Shown here: positions 35,333 through 43,746 of the stretch, in pieces
How positions within the stretch are numbered: position 1 is the stretch's first letter
Layout of the letters: every line of letters starts with the position of its first letter
Made by a program: the position numbers and the translations under genes
Notes under the pieces: generated by a model
Databases searched by the model: none
Told to the model about the DNA's origin: nothing
What the model saw: the letters and a program-made list of their open reading frames with translations, nothing else
Source of the DNA: Bryobacteraceae bacterium
GTDB taxonomy: Bacteria > Acidobacteriota > Terriglobia > Bryobacterales > Bryobacteraceae
NCBI GenBank assembly: GCA_947458745.1
Contig: CANGYQ010000010.1
Span: 62,001 to 126,000 of the forward strand
Reading direction: 5' to 3'
DNA length: 64,000 nt

Positions 35333-36256
35333 CTACCGCAGCTTCATAGGAGCGCCGCCGGCGGCCTTGGAACGTTGCGCGGCGTCCATGAAGGCGAACA
35401 TTTCAAGCGTCACTTCGTTGGGCACCGGGGGCTTGCCGGTCTGGAAGAAGGGGATCACTTCCTTGAGCAGCGAAAGGTAGCTGAACTTGGGCGCGGGCGG
35501 ACTTTGCTTGACGGTCTTTTCGAGGAACACGACAGCACCGTAATCGCCATAGGGCCGCAGTGCGCGGACCGTGCCCATGCGGCCATCCTTCCAGCGGCAG
35601 GTGATCTCATCGGCATTGGCACCCACGCGGCGCGTCACTTCCTCGCAGCCGGGGCCAAGGATGGTGTAGAGCGCTTCGATGGGGTGCACGGCGTACCAGG
35701 AGAGGTCCAGCTGGTGATGCTCTTCCAGCGGGCCAGGACCCCAGGTGATCGCGCCCTGCGGCTTCGTCGCTGCCAGTTCGGTGACGTAGGTGGCGTAGCG
35801 CAGGCTGGAGGAAGAAAACCACGGGACCTTCGCCTGCTTCGCCAAACGGTCGATCTCACGTGCGTCCGCCAGCGTCGAGGCCAATGGTTTGTCGATGAAG
35901 ACCGGCTTGCCGCACTTCACCAGTTCGCGGAACTGGGGCAGGTGCTTGCGGCCATCCACGCTTTCCAAAAACACGGCGTCCACCTTGCCACACATGGCGG
36001 AGATTTCGGGCAGCACTTCGATGTGCCACTTCTCGGCCAGCTCCTTGGCATAGCCTTCGACGCGCGAAGCGCTGCTTTCGATATCGGGCGAACCGCCCTT
36101 GTAGAGGGCGACCACCTTGGCCCCCGGTATGTGTTCCGGATTCGCGGGGTCATTCAGGATCTTGGTGAAGGCGATGACGTGCGAGGTGTCGGTTCCGACG
36201 ATTCCCAGGCGCAGGTCGGCGGCCATGGCGGCCATAACAAAAAAACTAGCGAGCAT
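35333..36256 (-). CDS. Gfo/Idh/MocA family oxidoreductase
   Basis: About 307 residues from ATG 36256, with a short hydrophobic start (LASFFVMAAMAADLRLGIVGTDTSH) that could be an export signal merged into the first strand of the NAD(P)-binding fold. GKPVFIDKPLAST is the conserved EKP-like motif holding the catalytic Lys, and the central sheet begins at WFSSSSLRY. The substrate is probably a sugar or inositol derivative; family members are too varied to say more. It immediately precedes the frameshifted DUF3052-like gene. Confidence 0.85.
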   Translation of the reverse strand: MLASFFVMAAMAADLRLGIVGTDTSHVIAFTKILNDPANPEHIPGAKVVALYKGGSPDIESSASRVEGYAKELAEKWHIEVLPEISAMCGKVDAVFLESVDGRKHLPQFRELVKCGKPVFIDKPLASTLADAREIDRLAKQAKVPWFSSSSLRYATYVTELAATKPQGAITWGPGPLEEHHQLDLSWYAVHPIEALYTILGPGCEEVTRRVGANADEITCRWKDGRMGTVRALRPYGDYGAVVFLEKTVKQSPPAPKFSYLSLLKEVIPFFQTGKPPVPNEVTLEMFAFMDAAQRSKAAGGAPMKLR

Positions 36257-36282
36257 GCGCAAGATTGTACGCTGAAAAGTAG

Positions 36283-38397
36283 TTGGATCTCTCTACCCCC
36301 ATCAAGTACCTGAAAGGCGTCGGCCCGGCGCGGGCCGCGCAGCTGGAGACGAAAGGCATCTTCACGGTTGAAGATCTGCTGCTCTATCCGCCGTTCCGCT
36401 ATGAAGACCGGCGCAACCTGAAGTCGATTTCACAGCTTGCGCCGGGTGAAATGGCTACCGTGATCGCTGAGGTCCGCACCGCCCGCGCGGCGGGGTTCCG
36501 CAAGAAAAACCTGGGCTTGTTTGAGATGGTGGCCAGCGACGATTCGCGTTCGCGGCTGCTGTGCAAGTGGTTCCACGGTGCATATCTGGAAAGCGTGTTC
36601 TCGCCCGGTCAGCGGGTGGCGCTCTATGGCAAGGTGGAGTTCGATAGCTACTCGGGTGAACTCTCGATGCTCCACCCGGAGTACGAGATTCTGTCGGGTG
36701 ACGAGGACGAGGGCGACTCGACCATCCACACGGGCGGCGTCGTGGCCATCTATGAAGCGGCCGGACGTGTCAACACGCGGATGTTCCGCACGCTGTTGCA
36801 CCGGCTGTTGCCGGAGACTCCCGCTCTCACCGACTTCCTGCCCGCCTCGATCCTGCACCGCCTGGAACTGCCATCGCGCGGCGAAGCCGTGGCGGGCTTG
36901 CACATTGCTGGGGGCGACGCCGATGTCCGGTTGTTGAATGCCTTCCGCGCTCCGGCCCAGACACGGCTGATTTTTGAAGAGTTTTTCTGGCTGGAACTGG
37001 GGCTGCTGCTGCGGCGGGCAGAGGCGCGGAAGTCCGACGGCATCGCCTTTGAGCTGAATGATCGCGTCCGGGAGCGGATCAAGACCATGCTGCCGTTTAA
37101 GCCCACCGGCGCGCAGAAGCGGTCCCTGGGCGAGATCGCGCAGGACATGGCCCAGCCTTACCCCATGCAGCGCTTGCTCCAGGGCGATGTGGGCAGCGGC
37201 AAAACGTTGGTGGCGGCGCAAGCGGCGGTGATCGCCATCGAGAATGGTTACCAGGTAGCCTTGCTGGCGCCCACCGAAATTCTGGCGGCGCAGCATTTTC
37301 TCTACTTCAAGAACCTGTTCACGCCGCTGGGCTATCAGATTGGGCAACTGACCGGCTCCATGACGGCGCGCGAGAAGGCGCAGATGAAAAAGCTGATCGC
37401 GGGCAACTATCTGCCGCTGGTGGTGGGCACGCACGCACTGCTGGAAGAGGATGTCGATTTCGCCAAACTGGGCCTGGCAATTGTCGATGAGCAGCACCGC
37501 TTCGGCGTCCTCCAGCGGCTGAGCCTGCGGCGGAAGGGTGCCGCGCCCGACATCCTGGTGATGACCGCCACGCCGATTCCGCGCACCTTGGCCCTGACGC
37601 TCTACGGCGACCTGGATACCTCAGTGATTGATGAACTGCCACCGGGCCGGCGGCCCATCATCACCAAGCATCTGCCGGACTCGCAGGTGGAGCAGGCCTA
37701 CAGTTTCCTGCGCCGCGAAGTGGACTCGGGGCGGCAGGCCTATGTGGTCTATCCGCTGATTGACGAAAGCGAAACGGCCTCGATGAAGGCCGCCTCCAAG
37801 ATGCATGAGCATCTGTCAAAAATCGTCTTCCCGGACCTGCGCGTGGGTCTGCTGCACGGCAAGATGTCCGCCGATGACAAGGAAGGCGTCATGCGACAAT
37901 TCAAGGCCGGAGAATTGAACATTCTTGTCTCCACTACCGTCATTGAAGTGGGTGTCGATGTGCCCAACGCCACCGTCATGGTGGTGGAGCAGGCGGAGCG
38001 GTTTGGCCTGGCGCAGTTGCACCAGTTGCGCGGCCGCGTGGGGCGCGGGGCGGCGCAAAGCTATTGCATCCTGGTGACCGAGAAGTTGAACGAGATTGGC
38101 CGGGAACGGATCCGGACCCTGGTGGATTCTCATGATGGCTTCAAGATCGCCGAGATGGATTTGAAGCTGCGCGGGCCGGGGGAGTTTTTCGGAACGCGCC
38201 AATCCGGCATGCCTGGGCTGCGATTTGCCAATCTCTTGCGGGACCAGGAATTCCTGGAGCAGGCCCGCACGGAGGCGCAGCGGCTGGTGGATGAGGCCTC
38301 GGTTGCCGGCGGGCCGCCCGCCGATGAGTTGGTCCGGGCGGCGGCCTGGGTGCGGGAGAATTGGCAGAAGCGCTATGGCTTGGTGGAGGCGGGATAG
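36283..38397 (+). CDS. recG: ATP-dependent DNA helicase RecG
   Basis: 704 residues from TTG 36283. N-terminal wedge/OB part (YLKGVGPARAAQLETKGI), then helicase motifs: Walker A GDVGSGKTLVAAQ at about 304, DEQHRFGVLQR (motif II DEQH), MTATPIPRTLALTLYGDLD (III), STTVIEVGVDVPNATVM and LHQLRGRVGRG (V, VI). RecG remodels stalled forks and branched DNA. The stop codon abuts the rsmD ATG with no gap, so both are co-transcribed. The start region reads naturally from the TTG; no upstream ATG in frame was seen. Confidence 0.96.
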   Translation: MDLSTPIKYLKGVGPARAAQLETKGIFTVEDLLLYPPFRYEDRRNLKSISQLAPGEMATVIAEVRTARAAGFRKKNLGLFEMVASDDSRSRLLCKWFHGAYLESVFSPGQRVALYGKVEFDSYSGELSMLHPEYEILSGDEDEGDSTIHTGGVVAIYEAAGRVNTRMFRTLLHRLLPETPALTDFLPASILHRLELPSRGEAVAGLHIAGGDADVRLLNAFRAPAQTRLIFEEFFWLELGLLLRRAEARKSDGIAFELNDRVRERIKTMLPFKPTGAQKRSLGEIAQDMAQPYPMQRLLQGDVGSGKTLVAAQAAVIAIENGYQVALLAPTEILAAQHFLYFKNLFTPLGYQIGQLTGSMTAREKAQMKKLIAGNYLPLVVGTHALLEEDVDFAKLGLAIVDEQHRFGVLQRLSLRRKGAAPDILVMTATPIPRTLALTLYGDLDTSVIDELPPGRRPIITKHLPDSQVEQAYSFLRREVDSGRQAYVVYPLIDESETASMKAASKMHEHLSKIVFPDLRVGLLHGKMSADDKEGVMRQFKAGELNILVSTTVIEVGVDVPNATVMVVEQAERFGLAQLHQLRGRVGRGAAQSYCILVTEKLNEIGRERIRTLVDSHDGFKIAEMDLKLRGPGEFFGTRQSGMPGLRFANLLRDQEFLEQARTEAQRLVDEASVAGGPPADELVRAAAWVRENWQKRYGLVEAG

Positions 38398-38925
38398 ATG
38401 CGAGTGATTGCGGGCGAGTTTCGTTCACGCCGGATCAATGCGCCGCCGGGCATGGAGACCCGGCCGACACCAGACCGGTTGCGCGAGTCGCTGTTTTCGA
38501 TTCTCCAGCCGGAACTGGAGGGCAGAGTCTTCATGGATGCCTATGCCGGGTCGGGTGCCGTGGGCATCGAAGCACTCTCCCGGGGTGCGGCAAGTGCGAT
38601 CTTCATCGAGTTGAGCCGGACGGCGATGGAGGTGCTGCGGGACAATCTCCGGTCGCTGGGGGTCGAGGCGCGGGCGCGCGTCTTTGCAGGGAAAGTTGCT
38701 CAGGTGTTGGAGCACCAGACGGCCGATATTGTTTTTTTGAGCCCACCGTATACGATTCCCGAAGAGTACGAATTGGCGCTGGGCGTGCTGGCCAGGAAGC
38801 CCGCGCCACTCGTGATCGTGCAACATCCGCCGAAGCTGGACCCCGGCGAAGCGCACGGCCCGTTGACGCGCAAGCGGCTCTTGCGGCAAGGGGATAATTC
38901 GCTGAGCTTTTACCGTTTGCCTTAG
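38398..38925 (+). CDS. rsmD: 16S rRNA (guanine966-N2)-methyltransferase RsmD
   Basis: 175 residues. RVIAGEFRSRRINAPPG and TRPTPDRLRESLFSIL are the RsmD entry motifs; MDAYAGSGAVGIEALSRGA is the SAM-binding loop. The catalytic loop reads LSPPY where most RsmD proteins have DPPY, a noticeable substitution of the Asp by Ser. It methylates G966 in the small-subunit rRNA. Translated directly after recG (stop and start adjacent). Confidence 0.92.
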   Translation: MRVIAGEFRSRRINAPPGMETRPTPDRLRESLFSILQPELEGRVFMDAYAGSGAVGIEALSRGAASAIFIELSRTAMEVLRDNLRSLGVEARARVFAGKVAQVLEHQTADIVFLSPPYTIPEEYELALGVLARKPAPLVIVQHPPKLDPGEAHGPLTRKRLLRQGDNSLSFYRLP

Positions 38926-38976
38926 ACCCTGTGTTTCTTGTAGAAATGGATCATGCGGAATTGGGAGGTTTGCTAA

Positions 38977-39246
38977 ATGGTTATCTGCCCCGAATGCAAA
39001 GCTGAACTGGAAGACTACGACGAAGATGAACTCGACGTCGGTGATGAGTTCACTTGCGACGAGTGCGGTGAGAATGTCCGCGTTGTCAGCCTGGGTCCGC
39101 TGGAACTCGAGTCGGCCGAAGAGGACGACGACGAGGACGACGAGGACGACGAGGACGACGACGACGATGATGAGGACGACGAAGACGAGGACGACGAGGA
39201 CGAGGAGTTTGACGAGGATGGCGAAGGGGACGACGACCGTTACTGA
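38977..39246 (+). CDS. LysW-like zinc-ribbon protein with a long Asp/Glu tail
   Basis: 89 residues, ribosome site GGGAGGT. Residues 1-45 resemble the carrier protein LysW: VICPECKAELE, then GDEFTCDECGENVRVV and SLGPLELE, with two CxxC pairs to bind zinc. Residues 47-89 are almost purely Asp and Glu. Genuine LysW ends with EDWGE, whose Glu is the amino-acid attachment point; that ending is absent, and no lysine/arginine-by-LysW genes are nearby. It may be a structural or charge-carrier offshoot rather than an amino-group carrier. Confidence 0.75.
   Translation: MVICPECKAELEDYDEDELDVGDEFTCDECGENVRVVSLGPLELESAEEDDDEDDEDDEDDDDDDEDDEDEDDEDEEFDEDGEGDDDRY
39117..39230 (+). repeat. GAC/GAG/GAT codon tract encoding the acidic tail
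   Basis: About 38 consecutive codons are nearly all GAC, GAG, GAT or GAA, a microsatellite-like run in frame with the LysW-like gene. Tail length may vary between strains by slippage in steps of three bases. Confidence 0.75.
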
Positions 39247-39256
39247 TCGTCGCCCG

Positions 39257-39601
39257 ATGGGCCGTCTGGGCTGGGCCGTCCTGCTGCCAGGCTTGGTGGC
39301 CTTGCTGCTGCTCGCCCGGCCGATGATGGGGGCGGAGGAGTACGCGTTGATCGCCGGTACTGTTTTCCGCGCTTCCGGCCACGCCTTCCCCGGCGTAGAA
39401 GTGACGCTTCAGCCGGAACAAGGCAAGGTGCAAAAAACCCGGTCGTCACCCCGGGGAGAGTTTACATTCCGCGTGCCTCCGAAGGCTGGGCGGTATACTG
39501 TCAGTGTGAAGGCGGCGGGTCACCGGAGCGAAAGCAAACCGGTCGAAGTTCAAGCCGATGAACGGGTGGACCTTTCCTTTCTGATGGAGTCTGAAAAGTG
39601 A
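39257..39601 (+). CDS. Small secreted carboxypeptidase-regulatory-like protein
   Basis: 114 residues from ATG 39257. A signal peptide (GWAVLLPGLVALLLLARPMMGAEE) precedes a single carboxypeptidase-regulatory Ig-like domain: IAGTVFRASGHAFPGVEVTL, RGEFTFRVPPKAGRYTVSVKAAGH, and a closing strand. Ten bases after the LysW-like gene and overlapping the next gene by four bases (its TGA overlaps a GTG), so it is part of a run of small exported proteins. The domain is an adhesive or structural fold; no enzymatic role. Confidence 0.8.
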   Translation: MGRLGWAVLLPGLVALLLLARPMMGAEEYALIAGTVFRASGHAFPGVEVTLQPEQGKVQKTRSSPRGEFTFRVPPKAGRYTVSVKAAGHRSESKPVEVQADERVDLSFLMESEK

Positions 39602-40041
39602 ACATGAACCGGATTATTCTGGTGGGAATCCTAGGGGTCACTTGCTTGACGCAGGCCGGCTGGGCGCAAGCACCCCAGACGCCGCCCAATAGCACCGCAC
39701 CCCCATTGTTCAAGGGCGAACGCAAGGACACCGATCCCAATGGGCGCACCGTCGAAGGCACCGTCAAGAACGACGACGATGAGCCGGTAGAAGGGGCGAT
39801 CGTCAAGTTGAAGGACATGAAGTCGTTGAATGTCCGCAGCTTTATCACCAAGGCCGATGGCAAGTACAAGTTCTCCAGCCTGCGCAAGGATGTGGACTAC
39901 GAACTGAAGGCGGATTTGCGCGGCTTGGTGGGCGCCCCCAAGATTCTGAGTATTTTTGATAGCCGCAAGCAGGCCATCATCAACCTGAAACTGGAGCCCC
40001 CCAGCAAGGACTCCGAGAAAAAAGACGCCGACAAGAAGTAG
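39598..40041 (+). CDS. Secreted carboxypeptidase-regulatory-like protein
   Basis: About 147 residues from GTG 39598 (ATG 39604 is an equally good start). Signal peptide (NRIILVGILGVTCLTQAGWAQ), then a Pro-rich linker and one carboxypeptidase-regulatory domain with VEGTVKNDDDEPVEGAIVKL and ITKADGKYKFSSLRKDVDYEL, closing with a Lys/Asp-rich tail. Similar architecture to the preceding gene; probably a local duplicate of function, exported to the envelope. Confidence 0.82.
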   Translation: MNMNRIILVGILGVTCLTQAGWAQAPQTPPNSTAPPLFKGERKDTDPNGRTVEGTVKNDDDEPVEGAIVKLKDMKSLNVRSFITKADGKYKFSSLRKDVDYELKADLRGLVGAPKILSIFDSRKQAIINLKLEPPSKDSEKKDADKK

Positions 40042-40069
40042 CCTTGGCGTCCGGACCCGGGAGAACGCC

Positions 40070-40648
40070 GTGAATCGATTTCTTCTGCGCAGCGCCTTCG
40101 CGCTTCTGGCTGTGGAGGCTTCCGCCCAGGATTTCAAGATGGGTAGCATGGTCGCCGATTTCCCACTGCGATCGCTGACGGGCCAGCCAGTCAGCTATGC
40201 TTCGCTCAAGGGGCAGGTGACGGTGGTCGCCTTCATTTCGGTGCAGTGCCCGATCTCCAACGACTACAACGAACGCATGGAGGCTCTCTACCGCGACTAT
40301 TCCGCCAAGGGCGTCAAGTTCGTTTTCGTCAACGCCAACGTCAGTGAGCCCGCGGCTGAGGTGGCCACGCATGCCAAGTCGGCGGGTTTCAGCTTTCCGG
40401 TTTACAAGGACGAGGGTAATGTCGCCGCCGACAAGTTTGGGGCCACCGTGACTCCTGAAACTTTCGTGATGAACCAGGCGGGCGTGGTGCTCTACCATGG
40501 CGCCATCGACAATGCCCGCAATCCGGCCCGGGTGACGGCCAAAGGTCTGCACAATGCTTTGGAAGCGGTGTTAAACGGCAAGCCCGTTCCTCAAGCTGAG
40601 ACGAAAGCCTTTGGCTGCACGATCAAGCGCGTGCGGAGGAGTTCCTGA
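40070..40648 (+). CDS. Exported redoxin-domain (AhpC/TSA-like) protein
   Basis: 192 residues. Signal peptide (RFLLRSAFALLAVEASAQ), then a thioredoxin fold: VADFPLRSLTGQPVSYASLKG, with SVQCPISNDYNERM where peroxiredoxin-like relatives have the active Cys, and a second Cys near the end (AFGCTIKRV). One Cys in the CP-type motif plus a C-terminal Cys suggests a two-cysteine peroxidase/redox relay rather than a CxxC reductase. Its stop overlaps the start of the TlpA-like gene (TGATG). Confidence 0.85.
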   Translation: MNRFLLRSAFALLAVEASAQDFKMGSMVADFPLRSLTGQPVSYASLKGQVTVVAFISVQCPISNDYNERMEALYRDYSAKGVKFVFVNANVSEPAAEVATHAKSAGFSFPVYKDEGNVAADKFGATVTPETFVMNQAGVVLYHGAIDNARNPARVTAKGLHNALEAVLNGKPVPQAETKAFGCTIKRVRRSS

Positions 40649-41133
40649 TGACGAGACGCAAGTCGATGGCCGCTCTGGCGGGCTTTGCTGCTGCTGGGCT
40701 GACGGCGCAGACCAAGAAGCTGCCGTTGATGAACGAGGCGGGCTACACGAAGCTGCTGGCCGGGGCCAAGGGTAAGGTGCTGCTGGTTAACTTTTGGGCT
40801 ACCTGGTGCGTCCCGTGCCGCCAGGAGATGCCGGCGCTGGCGAAGCTGGAGGCGAAGCTGAAGGCCAAAGGCCTGCTGCTGGTCACAATCTCCGCCGACG
40901 AACCGGAAGACGATGCCACGGCCCAGGAGTTTCTCAAGAAGGCCGGCGTCACCGTACCTTCGTATTTGAAGCAGGCGGCCAACGACGAAAAGTTCATCAG
41001 TTCCATTGAAGGCAAATGGTCCGGCGCATTGCCCGCGCTTTTCCTCTACGACAAGACTGGCAAGAAGGCCCAGAGCTTCATCGGCGAGACCGATTTGAAG
41101 GTGTTGGAAGCCGCCATCACGAAACTCCTTTAA
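40648..41133 (+). CDS. TlpA-like thioredoxin-fold protein
   Basis: 161 residues with a Tat/Sec-like leader (TRRKSMAALAGFAAAGLTAQ) and the TlpA signature VNFWATWCVPCRQEMPALAKL holding the CxxC active site. Downstream ISADEPEDDATAQEFLKKAGVTVP is typical of TlpA/ResA. It should be a periplasmic thiol reductant. Overlaps the redoxin gene by one base and ends convergent with the decayed lectin gene, sharing about four bases of 3' end. Confidence 0.9.
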   Translation: MTRRKSMAALAGFAAAGLTAQTKKLPLMNEAGYTKLLAGAKGKVLLVNFWATWCVPCRQEMPALAKLEAKLKAKGLLLVTISADEPEDDATAQEFLKKAGVTVPSYLKQAANDEKFISSIEGKWSGALPALFLYDKTGKKAQSFIGETDLKVLEAAITKLL

Positions 41134-42322
41134 CCAGGCGGCGGCCTGAGCGCTTCGTGGGTGCGCGGAATGCGGGCCGGATCATTGCCGTAGTAGGCCA
41201 GCACGGGCTTGTACGCATCAAAGTTGTTGATGACGGTTTTGCCGGTCCCGCCTTGTCCGATCTTCAGGATCACGGTCACTGGCAGACGGCCCAGTGGTAT
41301 TTGTGACGTACACCAGAATCTGGGCCTCGCCTTAGTTGACGTCTGTGTAGGTCAACTTGCTTGTGGACGTGGAGGTCAAGCCAAACTTTTCACGTAAATC
41401 GCTCGCCTTGGCGATGACCTCTCGATCTGCCTCGGACAGTTTCTCTTTGCCGGAACTGCAGCTCTTTTCACGCGCGTGGTCCACTTGATCGAAGAGATCT
41501 TCATACTTTTCGCGGAGTTCGGCTAGTTCCTTGCCGCTCTTGCCCTGCCGCAGTTGGTCGGCCTTCGCGCGCTTCTCACGCTCGTCTTCCGACAGTTCCT
41601 TAGAGGACCACTCTTCCAGCAAGGCTTCGATTCGTTCAGCCCGGCGCAGCAGTTCCAATTCCCCGCTGTCCAGCTTGCCCAGCGTGGCCGCATCCGGACC
41701 CGTCAACTCCAACCGCGTACGCGAGGAGGTCATCAGGTTAGCGTCAGGCAACCGCCCGGATGAGGTCAGATAGGCGTAATTGAACTGGTCGAAAATATTC
41801 TTGGCGTTGGCCGTGCCATCTCCAGGACCCCGTATGGTGATGGTGTTCTTGATGAATCCCAGGCCTCCTTGACGGCCCTCGGCGGGATTGACGAAGTTCC
41901 CGAACTTATCCAGCCCGATCCCCAGGATGCCGCCCGCCAGTCCGGCCACTCCGGTCCGCTGGGCGTAACCCAGTGAACCTCCATACGCACCACCCTTGGT
42001 GGGGGTCGTGGCACCATCAAACAGGACCAGGGCGATGCCATCAGCACCCGTCTCCCCAGATGGCCTAGCGGAACTGGATGTTCAGCCCATAGCCAAACGG
42101 CACAGCGGTGTTGTTCAAGGCAAAGCCGACCTCGTTGTTCTGGGCTGAGGTGAGCCTCAGAAAACCACTTCCGGCCGCATCGAGACCCGTGGCGGCAGTA
42201 AGTTGCGCACTGTTGGTAAGCGTCCAGTCCGGCGCCTTGGTCCCCCGAAAATCTTCTTCAAGAAGAATACTGGCGGCAAATGAGATGAAGGGGAAGACCG
42301 CCAGCAAGAAGATCGCTTTCAT
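41130..42322 (-). pseudogene. Broken lectin-like secreted protein chimera
   Basis: From ATG 42322 a signal peptide (KAIFLLAVFPFISFAAS) leads into an L-type-lectin-like segment, stopped by TAG at 42065. The reading resumes in another frame near 42050 as GADGIALVLFDGATTPTKGG and AYGGSLGYAQRTGVAGLAGG, continues through NTITIRGPGDGT, then joins an unrelated helical, Glu/Lys-rich piece (ELTGPDAATLGKLDSGELEL). TAA at 41332 stops it, but GEAQILVYVTNTTG continues in frame and, after another shift near 41285, VTVILKIGQGGTGKTVINNF to a TAA near 41130. At least four lesions and a domain junction make this a pseudogene chimera. Confidence 0.7.
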
Positions 42323-42787
42323 GATGGCTAGTTAGGATGCACGCGGGCCGCCAGCCTGTAAGTCTCTTGAGAAGAGTTGTTTATCTCTCTGTTTGACGCT
42401 GGGGGCTGTTCCCTTCCGCGCCAACTTCCACCATGGCCGTGGTGGGCCTTGTCCCGGGATGGAACAGCGGCCTGTCAAAGGCCCCCGGGCCGCCCCTGTC
42501 TGCGGTGGGCGGCAACCTTGTCGGTGCCCGGTTGCCAACGGCCACAACTCGAGCGTCGCTTGTGTCACCTCGAGCGGTGCTCGTTGGCCCGGGCGGCAAC
42601 TGATGCTATCCTGATGGAGTGGTGGATCGTTCAGTTCCCTTCGGGCTGGACCGTCAGCCGGAGTTCGTTAGTCCATCGGATGGTGCGCGGCGCGGGCCTT
42701 TATCGATCACTCGCCTGTGTGGTGCGTTTTCCTGAGTTGTTGGACTGGTGGTGCCAAAGCTGGTGAAAAATGGTTGACCGCGTCTGC
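42323..42787. other. Intergenic region with dense inverted repeats, possible structured RNA
   Basis: No convincing gene. Inverted repeats in series: TTTGAC 42392-42397 with GTCAAA 42474-42479, nested GCTGTTCC 42405-42412 with GGAACAGC 42461-42468; GGCAACC 42511-42517 with GGTTGCC 42530-42536; GGCCA 42540-42544 with TGGCC 42585-42589 enclosing two CTCGAG copies. TTGGCC 42584 and TATCCT 42607 with a 17-base spacer and a TGC before the -10 are a possible promoter for the tRNA-Ser that follows. No match to SRP, tmRNA or RNase P motifs was seen. Confidence 0.35.
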
Positions 42788-42881
<94 letters not shown>

Positions 42882-43014
42882 TTTCCCTCCAGCTGTTTTT
42901 CTTGCCTCATCCGGCTTATGTTCGCGCTCTTTGCCAGCGGTTTCCGCCGTTGCGCGCTGCGTGTGTATCCACCTGTGATGACGGGACAATAAAAGTGACA
43001 GACAATAATGAAGT

Positions 43015-43650
43015 ATGAGCGCTACGTCGGCCTCGCTGCCTGAACTGATTCCCTCGGAAGAGGAAGTACGGAGGATCCTGGAAGAAACGGGGGCCTTGCG
43101 GTACGGGCACTTCCGTTACCCTAACGGGCTCTATTCAAACCTCTACCTGCAGGTGGCGCACGCCATGCGGCACTACAAGACAGCCAAGCGCTTAAGTGTC
43201 GCCCTCAGCCGGAAGCTGCGTCAGAACAAGGAAATCCGGGCGATCATCCCGCAGTTGTCGGTGGTCTCACCGGCCACTGGCGGTTTGGCCATCGCCTACG
43301 GCATCGTCGAGGCCTTGGGTGCCAACCAGGTCTATTGGGCCGAAGAAGACATAGAGCATAAGCCGCAAAGGTTCCGGCAGTTCATCCACCCGGAGCCCGG
43401 CGAGAAGATTCTCATTGTCGACGACATCCTCCGTTCCGGCACCAAGATCCAGAAGATGCTGGGACTGCTGGAACAGTATCGGGCGCAAGTGATGGGCATC
43501 GCTGTGATGGTCTATCAGCCGACGCCACTGACGCCCAAGTTTGAGGGGCTGCCGCTCTACTACCTGGCCAAGCTGGATGCGATGTACTTCCAGAGCGAAG
43601 AGGAAGTGCAGTTGAAGGATGGCGAAGAAGTAGTCGAGCTTTGGCAGTAG
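43015..43650 (+). CDS. pyrE: Orotate phosphoribosyltransferase-like protein
   Basis: 211 residues of the type I phosphoribosyltransferase fold. The PRPP-binding motif is ILIVDDILRSGTKIQKML; SNLYLQVAHAMRHYKTAKRL and VSPATGGLAIAYGI are OPRT-like. It most resembles the PyrE relatives that convert orotate to OMP, though length and the N-terminal ETGALRYGHFRYPNGLYSN portion differ from classic PyrE, so another base is possible. Stand-alone gene followed by a strong terminator. Confidence 0.85.
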   Translation: MSATSASLPELIPSEEEVRRILEETGALRYGHFRYPNGLYSNLYLQVAHAMRHYKTAKRLSVALSRKLRQNKEIRAIIPQLSVVSPATGGLAIAYGIVEALGANQVYWAEEDIEHKPQRFRQFIHPEPGEKILIVDDILRSGTKIQKMLGLLEQYRAQVMGIAVMVYQPTPLTPKFEGLPLYYLAKLDAMYFQSEEEVQLKDGEEVVELWQ

Positions 43651-43676
43651 CCGCTCACCGCAACTCTTAAAAAACC

Positions 43677-43705
43677 AAAGGGCTGCCCTGGAAGGCAGCC
43701 CTTTT
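43677..43705 (+). terminator. Rho-independent terminator after the pyrE-like gene
   Basis: AAAGGGCTGCC and GGCAGCCCTTT form an 11-bp stem around a short CTGGAA-type loop, and the top strand continues TTTTTC. The bottom strand reads into the SelA-like gene's 3' side, so the hairpin may serve both convergent genes. Confidence 0.92.
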
Positions 43706-43746
43706 TCATGTTCGGTATGTCGCCCGGGGACTGAGCGGTGGATCGG

